Source: Gammaproteobacteria bacterium (GTDB lineage: Bacteria > Pseudomonadota > Gammaproteobacteria > Tenderiales > Tenderiaceae). Taken from it: DNA of 64,000 nucleotides. The translations under genes and the position numbers were made by a program. The DNA is taken from contig JACQEP010000010.1 in assembly GCA_016200485.1 (NCBI GenBank), positions 351,644-415,643 of the forward strand, read 5' to 3'. Shown here piece after piece: positions 18,201 through 29,940 of the stretch; position 1 is the stretch's first letter; the number at the start of each line of letters is the position of its first letter. The notes under the pieces are model-generated. The model was not told the DNA's origin. It did not search any database and saw only the letters and a list, made by a program, of their open reading frames with translations.

Positions 18201-19268
18201 ATGCCTTTGGTCGCCAATTCCAATCTACCCGCCTTTAAACGCCTGGAAGAAGAAGGTGAAACCATCATCCCTGGCGATGATGCGATTCATCAGGACATCC
18301 GCGAGCTGCATATCGGCCTCCTCAACATGATGCCGGACTCAGCATTGGCCGCCACTGAGCGCCAGTTCTTTCGTCTTGTCGGTGAGGCAAATCAAATCGC
18401 GCAGTTTTACATGCATCCGTTCACCTTGGATGCGCTACAGCGTGGCCCCGAAGGACAAGCCCATGTCCGGCAGTATTACGAAACCTTCGACCAGATCAAG
18501 GCGAAAGGCCTCGATGCATTGATCATTACCGGCGCCAATGTCAGCCAACCTGATCTAGCGCTGGAACCCTTCTGGGATCCTTTGATTGAAGTCATCGATT
18601 GGGCCTACGAAAACGTCACATCGACATTGTGCTCCTGTCTCGCCACGCATGCAGTGATGCAATTCCGTTATGGCCAGAAGCGCCGCTCGCTCGGTTTCAA
18701 GCGCTGGGGTGTGTATTCACACAAGGTCATCGACCGCATGCATCCACTGGTGATCGGTGCCAACACCCGTTTCGATGTCCCTCATTCGCGCTTCAATCAA
18801 GTGGATCGTTCCCAGTTTGAGGCGGCGGGCGTGCATGTACTCGCGGAAAGCGAAGATGCCAGTGTCCACCTAGCGGTGAGTGAAGATCTGTTCCGGCTGG
18901 TTTTTTTCCAGGGTCATCCGGAATACGACATCATCAGCCTGCTCAAAGAATACAAACGCGAGGTCACGCGTTTTAGTCGCGGTGAATGCCTCGACTATCC
19001 GCCAATACCCGAGAATTACTTTCCGCTCAAAACCGCCGCCATCCTCGAAGAGCACCGGGAACATGTGCTGCGCGCCCTGGCCAAAGGCAAAACACCACCG
19101 GAACTGCCCGAGTCCTTGATTATTCCCGAACTCGACAACACCTGGCATGACAGCGCCGAGGCGGTGATCAATAACTGGATCGGCAAGGTCTACCAAATCA
19201 CCAACAGCGACCGCCGCCTGCCGTTTATGGAAGGTGTCGATCCGAATGATCCGCTCGGACTGAAGTAG
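18201..19268 (+). CDS. metA: homoserine O-acyltransferase (MetA family)
   Basis: 355 residues of the MetA fold (class I glutamine-amidotransferase-like). It acylates L-homoserine with succinyl- or acetyl-CoA in the first dedicated step to methionine. The catalytic Cys146 (T-S-T-L-C-S-C-L-A-T-H) and the His239/Glu241 pair (F-F-Q-G-H-P-E-Y-D) are present; a neighbouring Cys144 is unusual but outside the triad. Slightly longer than the E. coli enzyme (about 309) through N- and C-terminal extensions. Whether succinyl or acetyl is used cannot be told from these motifs. A GGAG-type site precedes the ATG. Confidence 0.9.
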   Translation: MPLVANSNLPAFKRLEEEGETIIPGDDAIHQDIRELHIGLLNMMPDSALAATERQFFRLVGEANQIAQFYMHPFTLDALQRGPEGQAHVRQYYETFDQIKAKGLDALIITGANVSQPDLALEPFWDPLIEVIDWAYENVTSTLCSCLATHAVMQFRYGQKRRSLGFKRWGVYSHKVIDRMHPLVIGANTRFDVPHSRFNQVDRSQFEAAGVHVLAESEDASVHLAVSEDLFRLVFFQGHPEYDIISLLKEYKREVTRFSRGECLDYPPIPENYFPLKTAAILEEHREHVLRALAKGKTPPELPESLIIPELDNTWHDSAEAVINNWIGKVYQITNSDRRLPFMEGVDPNDPLGLK

Positions 19269-19345
19269 CCCCCTCCCATTTTTGAGAAAGGGTCGGCTAT
19301 AATCGGTTCGCTGGCGACTTGCCGCTTAGGTGAATCTCCTTATTT

Positions 19346-19735
19346 ATGCCCACCCCCTGTCTGACGTGCGGTGCCTGCTGCGCTCACTACCGGGTATCCT
19401 TTTATTGGTCTGAAGCCGAACCGTCTCTCGGCGGTACAGTACCAAGCGAACTCACACATTCGGTCTGTAGATCATTGGCCGCCATGAATGGCACCAATCA
19501 ACCTCAGCCACGCTGTGTTGCCCTGGAAGGAAAAGTCGGTGACTTCGTAGACTGCTCGATTTATGAGCAGCGCCCCTCACCCTGCCGCGAATTGCAACCT
19601 GCATGGCTCAACGGCGAACCCAGCCCGCAATGTGACAGGGCACGAATTGCGCATGGCCTACTACCGTTAACTCCAGATACTTTCGATGAGCCAGAACAGC
19701 CTCAGCCGGATGCAATGATGCCGGAGCTGGCGTGA
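19346..19735 (+). CDS. YkgJ-family cysteine cluster protein
   Basis: 129 residues. The N-terminus has the cluster C5-x2-C8-x2-C11-C12, followed by a central R-C-V-A-L-E-G (near 57), [13 protein letters not shown] and a late C-D-R-A-R. This is the pattern of the YkgJ/UPF0153 family, thought to bind zinc or an iron-sulfur cluster. No biochemical role is established. Follows metA by 77 bases and is convergent with hisC. Confidence 0.88.
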   Translation: MPTPCLTCGACCAHYRVSFYWSEAEPSLGGTVPSELTHSVCRSLAAMNGTNQPQPRCVALEGKVGDFVDCSIYEQRPSPCRELQPAWLNGEPSPQCDRARIAHGLLPLTPDTFDEPEQPQPDAMMPELA

Positions 19736-19756
19736 CTTTGATTTAATGCCGGGATT

Positions 19757-19784
19757 TTAATACGGGTTTTCACGCCCGCATTAA
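19757..19784. terminator. hairpin between convergent genes
   Basis: TTAATACGGG and CCCGCATTAA pair with one mismatch around an eight-base loop containing TTTT. A shorter direct copy of the left arm, TTAATGCCGGG, precedes it at about 19743. Position between the convergent ykgJ-like and hisC stop codons suits a bidirectional terminator. Confidence 0.55.
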
Positions 19785-19793
19785 ACGAACTGA

Positions 19794-20903
19794 TTACAAA
19801 GACTTCTTCAACGCCGCAATAAACTTCGCATTCTGTTCCGGTAAGCCAACACTCACCCGCAAATGTTTCGGCATCGCGTAATTCGCGACCGGCCGCACAA
19901 TCACGCCCTGCTTCAATAAGGCCTGATATAACGGCGCCGCCTCGCGGCCGACATCCACACAAATAAAATTGCCTACAGAAGGAATATAACTCAAGCCCAT
20001 TTCATCAAAAGCCTGCGTCAGCTGTTGCAACCCAACGGCATTCAATTCAACTGTCTTGCGCAAATGCACTTCATCACTTAATGCCGCCTCGGCCGCCGCC
20101 AGCGCGAGCAAATTGACATTGAATGGCGGCCTTACCCGATTGAGCAGATCGGCAACTTCAGGACTGGAAATCGCATAGCCGACACGCAATCCAGCCAGAC
20201 CATAGGACTTGGAAAAGGTGCGCGTCACGACAACATTGGGATAACGTTTGATCCACGGCACAGTATCAGGATATCGCTCATTGCCAATCAAATGCCGGGC
20301 GTAGTCATAATAGGCCTCATCCAGCACGATCAAAATATCCTTCGGCACGTCATGGACAAAGGCATCTAATGCTTTGCCATCTACCCAGGTACCGGTTGGA
20401 TTATTGGGATTGGCGATGAAAATGACGCGGGTTTTAGCAGTGATGCAACGCTGCAAGGCGTCAAGATCGTAGCCCCAATCCTTGGCCGGTGCTTCAACAC
20501 CAATGCCACCGGCGGCCTGGGTGACGATCGGATAAATCGCGAACGAATGTTGCGAATACAATACTTCATCGCCCGCCTGCACAAACACGCGCACGGCAAA
20601 TTCCAGCAGATCGCTGGAGCCGTTACCCAAGGTAATTTGCGACATCTCGACCTGATGCAACTCGGTCAACGCCCGCTTCAAGGCAAAACCGCCACCATCG
20701 GGGTATAACCAGACATCGTGACTGGCAGCGGCAATGGCACGCAACGCCGCGGGGCTGGCGCCGAGTGGATTTTCATTGGAGGCGAGCTTAATGATTCCCT
20801 TCAATCCCAGCTCACGCTCTAATTCTGAAATCGGTTTGCCAGGCTGATAAGGATGCAGGGCACGCACGCCGGGGGCTGCACGTTCGATTAGTGTTTTACT
20901 CAT
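19794..20903 (-). CDS. hisC: histidinol-phosphate aminotransferase
   Basis: 369 residues of class I/II PLP aminotransferase. L-A-S-N-E-N-P-L-G (40-48) opens the domain; N-P-N-N-P-T-G (165-171), D195 in V-L-D-E-A-Y-Y-D and Lys232 (T-F-S-K-S-Y-G-L-A-G-L-R) bind PLP. The enzyme transfers the amino group between glutamate and imidazole acetol-phosphate in histidine synthesis. A role on aromatic or prephenate substrates is possible for such paralogues but motifs favour HisC. It stands alone, not in a his operon. Upstream is the repeat at 20931-21094. Confidence 0.93.
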   Translation of the reverse strand: MSKTLIERAAPGVRALHPYQPGKPISELERELGLKGIIKLASNENPLGASPAALRAIAAASHDVWLYPDGGGFALKRALTELHQVEMSQITLGNGSSDLLEFAVRVFVQAGDEVLYSQHSFAIYPIVTQAAGGIGVEAPAKDWGYDLDALQRCITAKTRVIFIANPNNPTGTWVDGKALDAFVHDVPKDILIVLDEAYYDYARHLIGNERYPDTVPWIKRYPNVVVTRTFSKSYGLAGLRVGYAISSPEVADLLNRVRPPFNVNLLALAAAEAALSDEVHLRKTVELNAVGLQQLTQAFDEMGLSYIPSVGNFICVDVGREAAPLYQALLKQGVIVRPVANYAMPKHLRVSVGLPEQNAKFIAALKKSL

Positions 20904-20930
20904 ACAGCTGCCTCAACTCAAAATAATTAA

Positions 20931-21094
20931 GATCCAACGCGGAGACGCAGAGGCGCGGAGAAATACAAAAGCTTTTAACCGCCAAGTCCGCCAAGGACGC
21001 AAAGAAAGCAAAATGTTTACAGGAAACCGGGGTTACGATTTCTCATGCGCTTTTCTCCGCGTCTCTGCGTCTCTGGGTCTCCGCGTTGGATTTT
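20931..21094. repeat. inverted CGCGGAGACGC-type repeat
   Basis: The left arm (20931-20963) begins GATCCAACGCGGAGACGC; the right arm (21051-21094) is its reverse complement with an extra repeat unit. Between them lies another short motif, ACCGCCAAGTCCGCCAAGG, near 20978. Related arms flank 12599-12887. No coding capacity. It separates the hisC start from the rmlD stop. Confidence 0.6.
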
Positions 21095-21107
21095 CGAATT
21101 ACCAACT

Positions 21108-21995
21108 CTACAATTCCAGCGCCAACGCCAGCGCCTGTTCCCACGCCGGAAGTCCAATCCCAAAAACCGCATTCAATTTGGAACCGTCCAGCACGGAATA
21201 CAACGGCCGCGCCGCGGGCAAACCATATTCCGCCGTAGTAATCGCCCGCACCCGCTGTAACTTGCGCGGCTCGCGGCCTTCGCTCATCCGTAGCAATGTA
21301 TTGGCAAAGTCATACCAGGTGGTTTGGCCCTGATTGGTCAGGTGATAAGTTCCGCCGACGGTTTGCAAGATCTCATTCAATGTTTGACCAGAACCATTAC
21401 ACCACGCAACGATCTGTGCTGTAGCTTCAGCGATATTACGCGACCAGGTCGGAGCACCCACCTGGTCATTCACAATCGCCAGCTCCTCACGCTCACGCGC
21501 CAGGCGCTGGATAGTGAGCAGGAAATTCTTGCCGCGCATGCCGTAGACCCAACTGGTGCGCAAAATCAGATGACTGGCGCCGCTAGCGCGCACCGCCTGT
21601 TCGCCGCGCAATTTGCTGGCGCCATAAACGCTCTGCGGATTATGCACATCATCTTCTCGATAAGGCTGCGTTGCCGTGCCATCAAAAACATAATCGGTGG
21701 AATAATGAACCAAAGCAGCATTGAGCTTACCGCACTCTTCGGCCATCACCGCTGGCGCAGTCGCATTAATCGCCTCGGCCAGCTCCGGTTCGGTCTCTGC
21801 CTTATCTACCGCCGTATAGGCTGCCGCATTCACTAGCAGATGCGGTTTCACCGCACGAACCTTGTCGCGGATCTGCATTTGCTGGCTCAAGTCAAGCTCA
21901 CGCCGGTCGCACGCGATTACTTCACCGAGCGTTGCCAAGGTACGGCGTAATTCGTAACCCACCTGACCTTGGGCACCGGTCAACAAAATACGCAT
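21108..21995 (-). CDS. rmlD: dTDP-4-dehydrorhamnose reductase
   Basis: 295 residues, short-chain dehydrogenase fold. L-L-T-G-A-Q-G-Q-V-G-Y-E-L (4-16) binds NADPH, and Y-G-A-S-K-L-R-G-E holds the catalytic Tyr and Lys. It makes the last step of dTDP-L-rhamnose synthesis. Last gene of rmlBACD; its start overlaps the rmlC stop by one base (TGATG). Confidence 0.96.
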   Translation of the reverse strand: MRILLTGAQGQVGYELRRTLATLGEVIACDRRELDLSQQMQIRDKVRAVKPHLLVNAAAYTAVDKAETEPELAEAINATAPAVMAEECGKLNAALVHYSTDYVFDGTATQPYREDDVHNPQSVYGASKLRGEQAVRASGASHLILRTSWVYGMRGKNFLLTIQRLAREREELAIVNDQVGAPTWSRNIAEATAQIVAWCNGSGQTLNEILQTVGGTYHLTNQGQTTWYDFANTLLRMSEGREPRKLQRVRAITTAEYGLPAARPLYSVLDGSKLNAVFGIGLPAWEQALALALEL

Positions 21996-22540
21996 CAGCC
22001 GTACAACTCCGCCTGCGCCAAAGGCACACCCGCTTGATCCTTGGCCGACAGAATCGGCTCGTCAATCAAGGGCCAATCAATGGCAAGCCGTGGATCATTC
22101 CAGGCGATACTCCGCTCATACTGCGGCGCCCAATAGTCCGTGGTTTTATAGAGCACTTCCGCATAATCACTCACTACCAGAAAACCATGGGCAAAACCCG
22201 CAGGTACCCACAACTGGCGCTTGTTGGCTGACGAAAGATAAATTCCATCCCACCGCCCAAAAGTAGGTGAACCACGGCGGATATCGACCACGACATCGTA
22301 GATCTCACCCATCACCGCTCGCACCAGCTTGCCCTGCGGCTGTTGAATCTGATAATGCAGCCCACGCAGGACATTGGTGGCGGAACGTGAATGGTTATCC
22401 TGGACAAAGTCGGTATCGATGCCCGTGAGTTCCCGGAAAACGGCACGATTGTAACTCTCGTAGAAAAACCCGCGTTCGTCACCGAATACCTTCGGCTCAA
22501 GAATCAACACATCAGGAATTTTGGTTGCAATTGCTTTCAT
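21995..22540 (-). CDS. rmlC: dTDP-4-dehydrorhamnose 3,5-epimerase
   Basis: 181 residues, the usual cupin length. [16 protein letters not shown] (His of the active site), L-R-G-L-H-Y-Q and P-A-G-F-A-H-G-F are family signatures. It epimerises dTDP-4-keto-6-deoxyglucose at C3 and C5. Start overlaps the rmlA stop by four bases. Confidence 0.97.
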   Translation of the reverse strand: MKAIATKIPDVLILEPKVFGDERGFFYESYNRAVFRELTGIDTDFVQDNHSRSATNVLRGLHYQIQQPQGKLVRAVMGEIYDVVVDIRRGSPTFGRWDGIYLSSANKRQLWVPAGFAHGFLVVSDYAEVLYKTTDYWAPQYERSIAWNDPRLAIDWPLIDEPILSAKDQAGVPLAQAELYG

Positions 22541-23427
22541 AAAAACATCGGCTCATTCAACATACGTAACAAATATTCACCATAACCACTTTTCAATAAT
22601 GGCCGCGCCAGCGCTTCCAGCTGTTCAGCGCTGATATACCCCATGCGGTAGGCAATCTCTTCCGGACAAGCAATCTTCAATCCCTGGCGCTTTTCCAACG
22701 TTTCAATAAAATGTCCCGCCTCAAGCAAGGAACCGTGCGTACCTGCATCCAGCCAGGCCATACCGCGACTCAGGCACCGTACTTGCAATTGATCAGCACA
22801 CAAATAATGATTATTGACATCGGTAATTTCCAACTCGCCACGGGGCGATGGTTTCAGATTACTTGCGATATCGACGACTTGCCGATCGTAAAAATAAAGT
22901 CCGGTGACGGCGTAATGTGACTTGGGGTTTTTCGGCTTTTCCTCGATTGACAAGGCCCGACCGCTTTTATCAAACTCCACCACGCCATAGCGCTCCGGAT
23001 CACTCACCGGATAGGCAAAAACCGTCGCGCCAACAGGCTCGATATGCTGTAGCGCATGCGACAAGTCATGACCGTAAAGGATGTTATCACCCAGCACCAA
23101 GGCCGAAGGCTGGCCATTCAAAAAGTCGCGGCCAATGATAAAGGCTTCGGCCAGGCCATTGGGTTCTGGTTGCCCGGCATAGCTAAAATCCAATCCCCAT
23201 TGACTACCATCCCCCAGCAAATGCTGGAACCGCGGCAATTCCTGCGGTGTGGAAATAATCAGAATCTCCCGAATCCCGGCCAGCATCAGCACTGACAGCG
23301 GATAATAAATCATCGGCTTGTCATACACCGGCAGCAGCTGCTTGGAAACCACCTGCGTCAACGGATATAGCCGCGTACCAGATCCCCCGGCGAGAATAAT
23401 GCCCTTGCGCGTAGCTTGAGCCTTCAT
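22537..23427 (-). CDS. rmlA: glucose-1-phosphate thymidylyltransferase
   Basis: 296 residues (E. coli RmlA 293). The nucleotide-binding signature [11 protein letters not shown] is near the N-terminus, followed by [17 protein letters not shown] and L-G-D-N-I-L-Y-G. It joins dTTP and glucose-1-phosphate to give dTDP-glucose; typically feedback-inhibited by dTDP-rhamnose. Start overlaps the rmlB stop by four bases. Confidence 0.97.
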   Translation of the reverse strand: MKAQATRKGIILAGGSGTRLYPLTQVVSKQLLPVYDKPMIYYPLSVLMLAGIREILIISTPQELPRFQHLLGDGSQWGLDFSYAGQPEPNGLAEAFIIGRDFLNGQPSALVLGDNILYGHDLSHALQHIEPVGATVFAYPVSDPERYGVVEFDKSGRALSIEEKPKNPKSHYAVTGLYFYDRQVVDIASNLKPSPRGELEITDVNNHYLCADQLQVRCLSRGMAWLDAGTHGSLLEAGHFIETLEKRQGLKIACPEEIAYRMGYISAEQLEALARPLLKSGYGEYLLRMLNEPMFL

Positions 23428-24518
23428 TGTTTTGTCTCCTGCAAACCGAGGCGTTGACGCTGATAGTTCTGATCGATACTACTCAACCACCACTGTGCGT
23501 TATCCAGATACCAGCGCACGGTGTTGCGCAATCCGGATTCAAAGGTTTCTTGCGGCCGCCAGCCCAACTCTGCCTCGATCTTCGAGGCATCAATAGCATA
23601 ACGCTGATCATGACCCGGCCGATCCTGCACAAACGTAATCAGGCGTCGATAAGATTGTCCTTGGGTCTCCGGCCGTAATTCATCAAGCAAGGCACAAATG
23701 GTGTTCACGACTTCGAGATTGGTTTTTTCGTTATGGCCGCCGATGTTATAGACCTCGCCCACTCGGCCTTGCGCCAACACCAGACACAATGCACGCGCAT
23801 GATCTTCCACATAAAGCCAATCACGGATATTGCTGCCCGTGCCGTACACCGGCAATGGCTTGCCATCAAGCGCATTGAAGATCATCAACGGAATCAGTTT
23901 TTCCGGATATTGATACGGACCGTAGTTATTGGAACAATTGGTGGTCAGCACTGGGAAACCATAAGTGTGACACCAGGCGCGCACCAGGTGATCGGAACCA
24001 GCCTTGCTCGCCGAATAAGGCGAATTTGGTTGATAGGGCGAAGTCTCGGTGAAATAACCTTCCGCCCCCAGCGAACCATAGACTTCATCGGTCGAGATAT
24101 GAAGAAAACGAAACGCCTTCGCTTGCTCGACGGATAAATCGCGCCAATAACTACGCGCTGCTTCTAACAGCATATAGGTACCCATCACATTGGTTTCAAT
24201 AAACGCCTTCGGGCCATCGATGGAACGATCGACATGCGTCTCGGCCGCGAGGTGCATCACGGCATCGGGCCGGTATTGATCAAACACGCGTTTCAGCGCG
24301 ACAGCATCGCAGACATCGACCTTCTCGAAATGGTAACGCGGGCTATCGGCCACCTCGCACACCGTCGCGAGATTGCCGGCATAGGTCAGCTTGTCGAGGT
24401 TCACTACCCGCACGCCGCCGCAAGCGATGAGCTGTCGCACCACTGCCGAGCCGATAAACCCGGCCCCGCCGGTCACCAGAATTGTCTTGTTCGCCAGAAG
24501 ATTCGTCACACCACACAC
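23424..24518 (-). CDS. rmlB: dTDP-glucose 4,6-dehydratase
   Basis: 364 residues. NAD-binding T-G-G-A-G-F-I-G-S (16-24), catalytic T143-D144-E145 (H-I-S-T-D-E-V-Y-G) and Y168/K172 (S-P-Y-S-A-S-K). It converts dTDP-glucose to dTDP-4-keto-6-deoxyglucose. First gene of the rmlBACD operon. The start is one of two GTG codons (24516-24518 or three codons on), both near TAGG. Rhamnose made here may feed the LPS genes at 41.6-63 kb. MITE copy B lies just upstream, so its end is near the operon promoter. Confidence 0.96.
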   Translation of the reverse strand: MCGVTNLLANKTILVTGGAGFIGSAVVRQLIACGGVRVVNLDKLTYAGNLATVCEVADSPRYHFEKVDVCDAVALKRVFDQYRPDAVMHLAAETHVDRSIDGPKAFIETNVMGTYMLLEAARSYWRDLSVEQAKAFRFLHISTDEVYGSLGAEGYFTETSPYQPNSPYSASKAGSDHLVRAWCHTYGFPVLTTNCSNNYGPYQYPEKLIPLMIFNALDGKPLPVYGTGSNIRDWLYVEDHARALCLVLAQGRVGEVYNIGGHNEKTNLEVVNTICALLDELRPETQGQSYRRLITFVQDRPGHDQRYAIDASKIEAELGWRPQETFESGLRNTVRWYLDNAQWWLSSIDQNYQRQRLGLQETKQ

Positions 24519-24540
24519 CTACCAGGATAAAAATGCCTGC

Positions 24541-24713
24541 TATTAACCGGGCGACTAAATACATCGTACCATCCCAGCCTTCCCCCTTTTAAGGGGAAGG
24601 CTGGGATGGGGGTGAACTGTCTGCAACTTCCAACGTTCTACCCCCACCCTAACCCTCCCCCTGCAAGGGGGAGGGAAGTTAATCATCAGATGTCACTAAT
24701 CGCCGAATTAATA
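24541..24713. mobile_element. 173-bp MITE-like repeat, copy B
   Basis: Terminal inverted repeats of 25 bases: 24541-24565 (TATTAACCGGGCGACTAAAT...) and 24689-24713, imperfect. The internal hairpins match copy A (CCTTCCCC/GGGGAAGG and CTCCCCC/GGGGGAG). It lies between recQ (stop) and rmlB (start), both on the minus strand. Confidence 0.65.
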
Positions 24714-24754
24714 AATGTCGCCATAATAACATAGGCATGGCAATGATTTACTGC

Positions 24755-26596
24755 TCATGACGCAGACGCGTGTTCCCGAATCAGCTCGATAAACGCCTCG
24801 CCATAAGCCTCAAGTTTACGCTCACCGACACCGGAAATACGCGCCAGTTGGCGCAGGGTCTGCGGCCGGGATTCGACCATTTCCATCAACGTGGCGTCAT
24901 GGAAGACTACGTAGGGCGGCACGCCTTGCTCATCGGCCAGTTCCCGCCGCAACAAGCGCAAGTCTTCCCACAATCGGCTATCCGCCTCATGTTTGAAGAC
25001 AATGCGATTGCGGGCAACCGCCTTGGTCTTTTCCTGCTTCACATGACGCCGCAGCATCAGGCGTTCCTCACCACGCAACACAGCGCGACAGCCATCGGTG
25101 AGCCGCAAGGCGCCGTGCCCTTCAAGATCAACGGCAAGCAGTCCGCGGGCGATGAGCTGGCGGAATAGACCGCGCCAGGCATCGGCATCCAGTTCCTTGC
25201 CAATACCAAATGTGCTCTGCACATCGTGTCCGAAATTGCGGATACGCTCATTATCCTTACCGAGCAAGACATCAATCAAATAGTTCACACCAAACCGCTG
25301 CCCGGTGCGATGCACACAAGACAGGGCTTTTTGGGCCTGGACACTGGCATCCCAGGTCTCGGGGGCGACAAGACAGTTATCACAGTTGCCGCAGGGCACG
25401 GACAATGTCTCGCTAAAATACTTCAACAATGTCTGACGACGGCAGGTGGTGAGCTCACACAAACCGAGCATGGCATCGAGTTTGTGGCGCTCGACACGCT
25501 TGTGTGCATCGTCAGCTTCGGAGGACTCCAGCATCTGACGCAAGGTAATGACATCCTTCAGGCCATAGCTCATCCAAGCGGTCGCAGGCAGTCCATCGCG
25601 ACCGGCGCGGCCAGTCTCCTGATAATAGGCCTCGACACTCTTGGGCAGATTAAGATGTGCCACGAAACGGACGTTGGGTTTATCGATGCCCATGCCAAAG
25701 GCAATGGTGGCGACAATGATCACGCCTTCTTCCTTGAGAAAGCGCGCCTGATGGGTGGAACGTACCGTGGCATTCAACCCGGCATGATACGGCAACGCCG
25801 TGAGCCCCTTGGCGGCGAGCCACTCAGCCACTTCATCGACACGCTTGCGTGACAAACAATACACAATACCCGCATCACCTTTGTGCTCGTCATGTATCAG
25901 GCGCAGCAACTGTTCACGGGCATTACTGCCGTTACTCTCGGCAATGCGATAACGGATATTGGGCCGATCGAAACTGCTGATGAAGACACGCGCTTCTTCC
26001 AGCCCAAGGCGCGCAATGATCTCACGTCGCGTCGGTTCATCGGCGGTAGCGGTAAGCGCGATGCGCGGCACTGCGGGAAACCGTTGATGCAACACCGAAA
26101 GCTGAATGTATTCAGGCCGAAAATCGTGCCCCCACTGCGAGACGCAGTGCGCCTCATCAATGGCAAACAATGCTATTTTGGCCCGCGCAACTAAATTGAG
26201 CGTGCGCTCCAACATCAAACGTTCGGGGGAAACATAAAGCAGATCAAGCTCACCGCGCAGCAACTGCTGCTCAATCGCGCGCGCCTGCGTGGCATCAAGC
26301 GTGGAATTGAGATAAGCCGCCCGCACACCGGCCTGCGTCATCGCCGCCACCTGATCCTGCATCAACGCAATGAGCGGCGAAACAACTATCCCCGTCCCTG
26401 GCCGGGCAATGGCGGGAATCTGATAACACAAAGATTTTCCGCCGCCGGTGGGCATGAGCACCAACGCATCGCTCCCCGCCATCAGCGTGGCGATCACCTC
26501 ATCCTGCGGCGAACGGAAACGCTCATAACCGAAGACACTACGGAGAATTTTCAGCGGCAGCGGGTCATCCACCGGCAAGGTCATCATGGCTTTCAC
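24755..26596 (-). CDS. recQ: ATP-dependent DNA helicase RecQ
   Basis: 613 residues. Helicase core with P-T-G-G-G-K-S (49-55), [15 protein letters not shown] (motif II, aromatic-rich loop) and [12 protein letters not shown] (motif VI). The zinc-binding cysteines follow (C-R-R-Q-T-L-L ... P-C-G-N-C-D-N-C), then an RQC winged helix and a single HRDC domain at the C-terminus ([14 protein letters not shown]). It unwinds DNA 3'-5' in RecF-pathway repair. All parts are intact. Confidence 0.97.
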   Translation of the reverse strand: MKAMMTLPVDDPLPLKILRSVFGYERFRSPQDEVIATLMAGSDALVLMPTGGGKSLCYQIPAIARPGTGIVVSPLIALMQDQVAAMTQAGVRAAYLNSTLDATQARAIEQQLLRGELDLLYVSPERLMLERTLNLVARAKIALFAIDEAHCVSQWGHDFRPEYIQLSVLHQRFPAVPRIALTATADEPTRREIIARLGLEEARVFISSFDRPNIRYRIAESNGSNAREQLLRLIHDEHKGDAGIVYCLSRKRVDEVAEWLAAKGLTALPYHAGLNATVRSTHQARFLKEEGVIIVATIAFGMGIDKPNVRFVAHLNLPKSVEAYYQETGRAGRDGLPATAWMSYGLKDVITLRQMLESSEADDAHKRVERHKLDAMLGLCELTTCRRQTLLKYFSETLSVPCGNCDNCLVAPETWDASVQAQKALSCVHRTGQRFGVNYLIDVLLGKDNERIRNFGHDVQSTFGIGKELDADAWRGLFRQLIARGLLAVDLEGHGALRLTDGCRAVLRGEERLMLRRHVKQEKTKAVARNRIVFKHEADSRLWEDLRLLRRELADEQGVPPYVVFHDATLMEMVESRPQTLRQLARISGVGERKLEAYGEAFIELIREHASAS

Positions 26597-26643
26597 GCCT
26601 TGAAATTCAGCATTGCAATCACGGTGATGGAGTCATGCAACCC

Positions 26644-28554
<1,911 letters not shown>

Positions 28555-28635
28555 TTAAACTTGCACCTGATTAAGGTATGCGTTGGGCGAGGAAGGAAGA
28601 ACCAAACCGCCCATCGGCGGTGGAGATGGGTGAAT

Positions 28636-28712
28636 GCGCTTCCCTACGCCGGCACAACCCGGATCAGGTGAAAGGGTTTGATCTCAGCTCGTTTGTCACG
28701 AGCACCCCTAGC
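28636..28712 (-). promoter_or_regulatory. TPP riboswitch of thiC
   Basis: Read on the minus strand it has the THI-box series GGGGTGC, GCTGAGA, ACCCTTTCACCTGATC, GGGTT, and GCCGGCGTAGGGAAG, spaced as in TPP riboswitches. The first and last blocks form P1/P5-side helices. It represses thiC when thiamine diphosphate is abundant. About 100 bases separate it from the thiC start, enough for a translational or transcriptional expression platform. Confidence 0.96.
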
Positions 28713-28723
28713 TACAGGTTGGA

Positions 28724-28752
28724 AAGATAGCCCAATGCGCCATTTTTAACAA
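28724..28752 (-). promoter_or_regulatory. sigma70-type promoter of thiC
   Basis: On the minus strand TTGTTA (28747-28752) and TATCTT (28724-28729) are separated by exactly 17 bases. The first transcribed base would fall a few bases before the riboswitch. The rest of the 368-base gap, up to pcm, has no gene I can recognise. Confidence 0.65.
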
Positions 28753-28901
28753 GCCGTAACCCCGCGTCATCCTTACAAAAATTCCTATTTATCAACCAAA
28801 TAGCAGCCAGCCGGCACCGAACCGACTTGCTTCAGCTGGGCAATGTGCTTTATCTTCATCTATTCATAGCAATAAATAATTCCGAATTTAGGGAACCAAG
28901 C

Positions 28902-29558
28902 ATGAACAATATCACTCTGGCCCGTTTTAATATGATTGAGCAACAGATCCGCCCTTGGGACGTGCTCGACCAACGGGTGCTCGATTTGATCCACACCACA
29001 CCGCGCGAGGCCTTTGTCCCCCAACGTTTTCAGGGCCTGGCCTTTGCCGACACCGAGATTCCGCTGGGCCATGGCGAAGCCATGCTTGCCCCGAAAATTG
29101 TGGGCCGGATGCTGCAGGCCCTGAACATTGATTCGAGCGACACTATCCTGGAAATTGGTACCGGCAGCGGTTATGTCACCGCGCTTCTGGCCCGCGCTGG
29201 GCGCCAAGTCTATAGCGTTGATATTCATCCTGATTTTATCCAGAACGCGGCTATGTTACTGCACGCCCAGGGCATCAACAACGTCACCCTGAAAACCGGT
29301 GATGCCACCCATGGGTGGCCATTGCACCAACCCTATGATGTCATCCTCATTACGGGTTCGTTGCCGATACTACCGCTGAGTTTTCAACAATCCCTACAAC
29401 GGGGTGGCCGCTTGGTCGCCGTGGTGGGCGATGCGCCAGTAATGGAAGCGATCTTGATTACCCGCACCGGGGACAATGAATGGAGCCGGGAATCGCTGTT
29501 TGAAACCTCGATCAAACCGCTGACCAATGCCCCGCAACCTTCCAGGTTTACTTTCTGA
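28902..29558 (+). CDS. pcm: protein-L-isoaspartate O-methyltransferase family
   Basis: 218 residues from ATG 28902 (MNNITLARFNMIEQQIRPW). The SAM-binding motif I, I-L-E-I-G-T-G-S-G-Y-V-T-A-L-L-A, and the upstream P-L-G-H-G-E-A-M-L-A-P are present; the usual T-I-S-[QA]-P substrate loop is changed to G-H-G-E-A-M-L-A-P. It is the Pcm-like form found upstream of tolC in gammaproteobacteria, which may methylate another substrate. First gene of a pcm-rhodanese-tolC run. Confidence 0.85.
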   Translation: MNNITLARFNMIEQQIRPWDVLDQRVLDLIHTTPREAFVPQRFQGLAFADTEIPLGHGEAMLAPKIVGRMLQALNIDSSDTILEIGTGSGYVTALLARAGRQVYSVDIHPDFIQNAAMLLHAQGINNVTLKTGDATHGWPLHQPYDVILITGSLPILPLSFQQSLQRGGRLVAVVGDAPVMEAILITRTGDNEWSRESLFETSIKPLTNAPQPSRFTF

Positions 29559-29603
29559 ATCCCCGGCAATATATTAGCCGTAACTAATATTGAGACCAAC
29601 ACC

Positions 29604-29924
29604 ATGCGCCAACTTAACGCCAAACAGGTTCATCACCACTTGCAGCACGCTGAAAAACAGCCTTTCTTGCTCGACGTACGCGAACCTTTTGAGGTGCAGA
29701 TCTGCGTCATCCCCAACTCGGTCAACATTCCATTGGCACAGTTACCGCGCGCGCTACCCCAACTGCCACAGGACAAAGAGATCATTTTGATCTGTCACCA
29801 TGGTAATCGTAGCCAGCGGGCCGGCATGTATCTGCGCAGCAATGGTTATGAGAATCTGATCAATCTCGTGGGCGGCATCGATGCCTGGGCCTGCGACATC
29901 GCCGCCGACATGCCTCGCTACTAA
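29604..29924 (+). CDS. single-domain rhodanese-like protein
   Basis: 106 residues. Active-site loop C64-H-H-G-N-R-S with L-L-D-V-R-E-P-F-E earlier and G-G-I-D-A-W near the end. It would carry sulfane sulfur. Lies between pcm and tolC, a gene order common in gammaproteobacteria. No signal peptide; cytoplasmic. Confidence 0.9.
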   Translation: MRQLNAKQVHHHLQHAEKQPFLLDVREPFEVQICVIPNSVNIPLAQLPRALPQLPQDKEIILICHHGNRSQRAGMYLRSNGYENLINLVGGIDAWACDIAADMPRY

Positions 29925-29940
29925 ACAACGACCACACCCT

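Noticed and set aside
12599-21094. CRISPR-like look of the CGCGGAGACGC repeats
   Set aside because: Units are in inverted pairs, uneven, and without unique spacers or cas genes.
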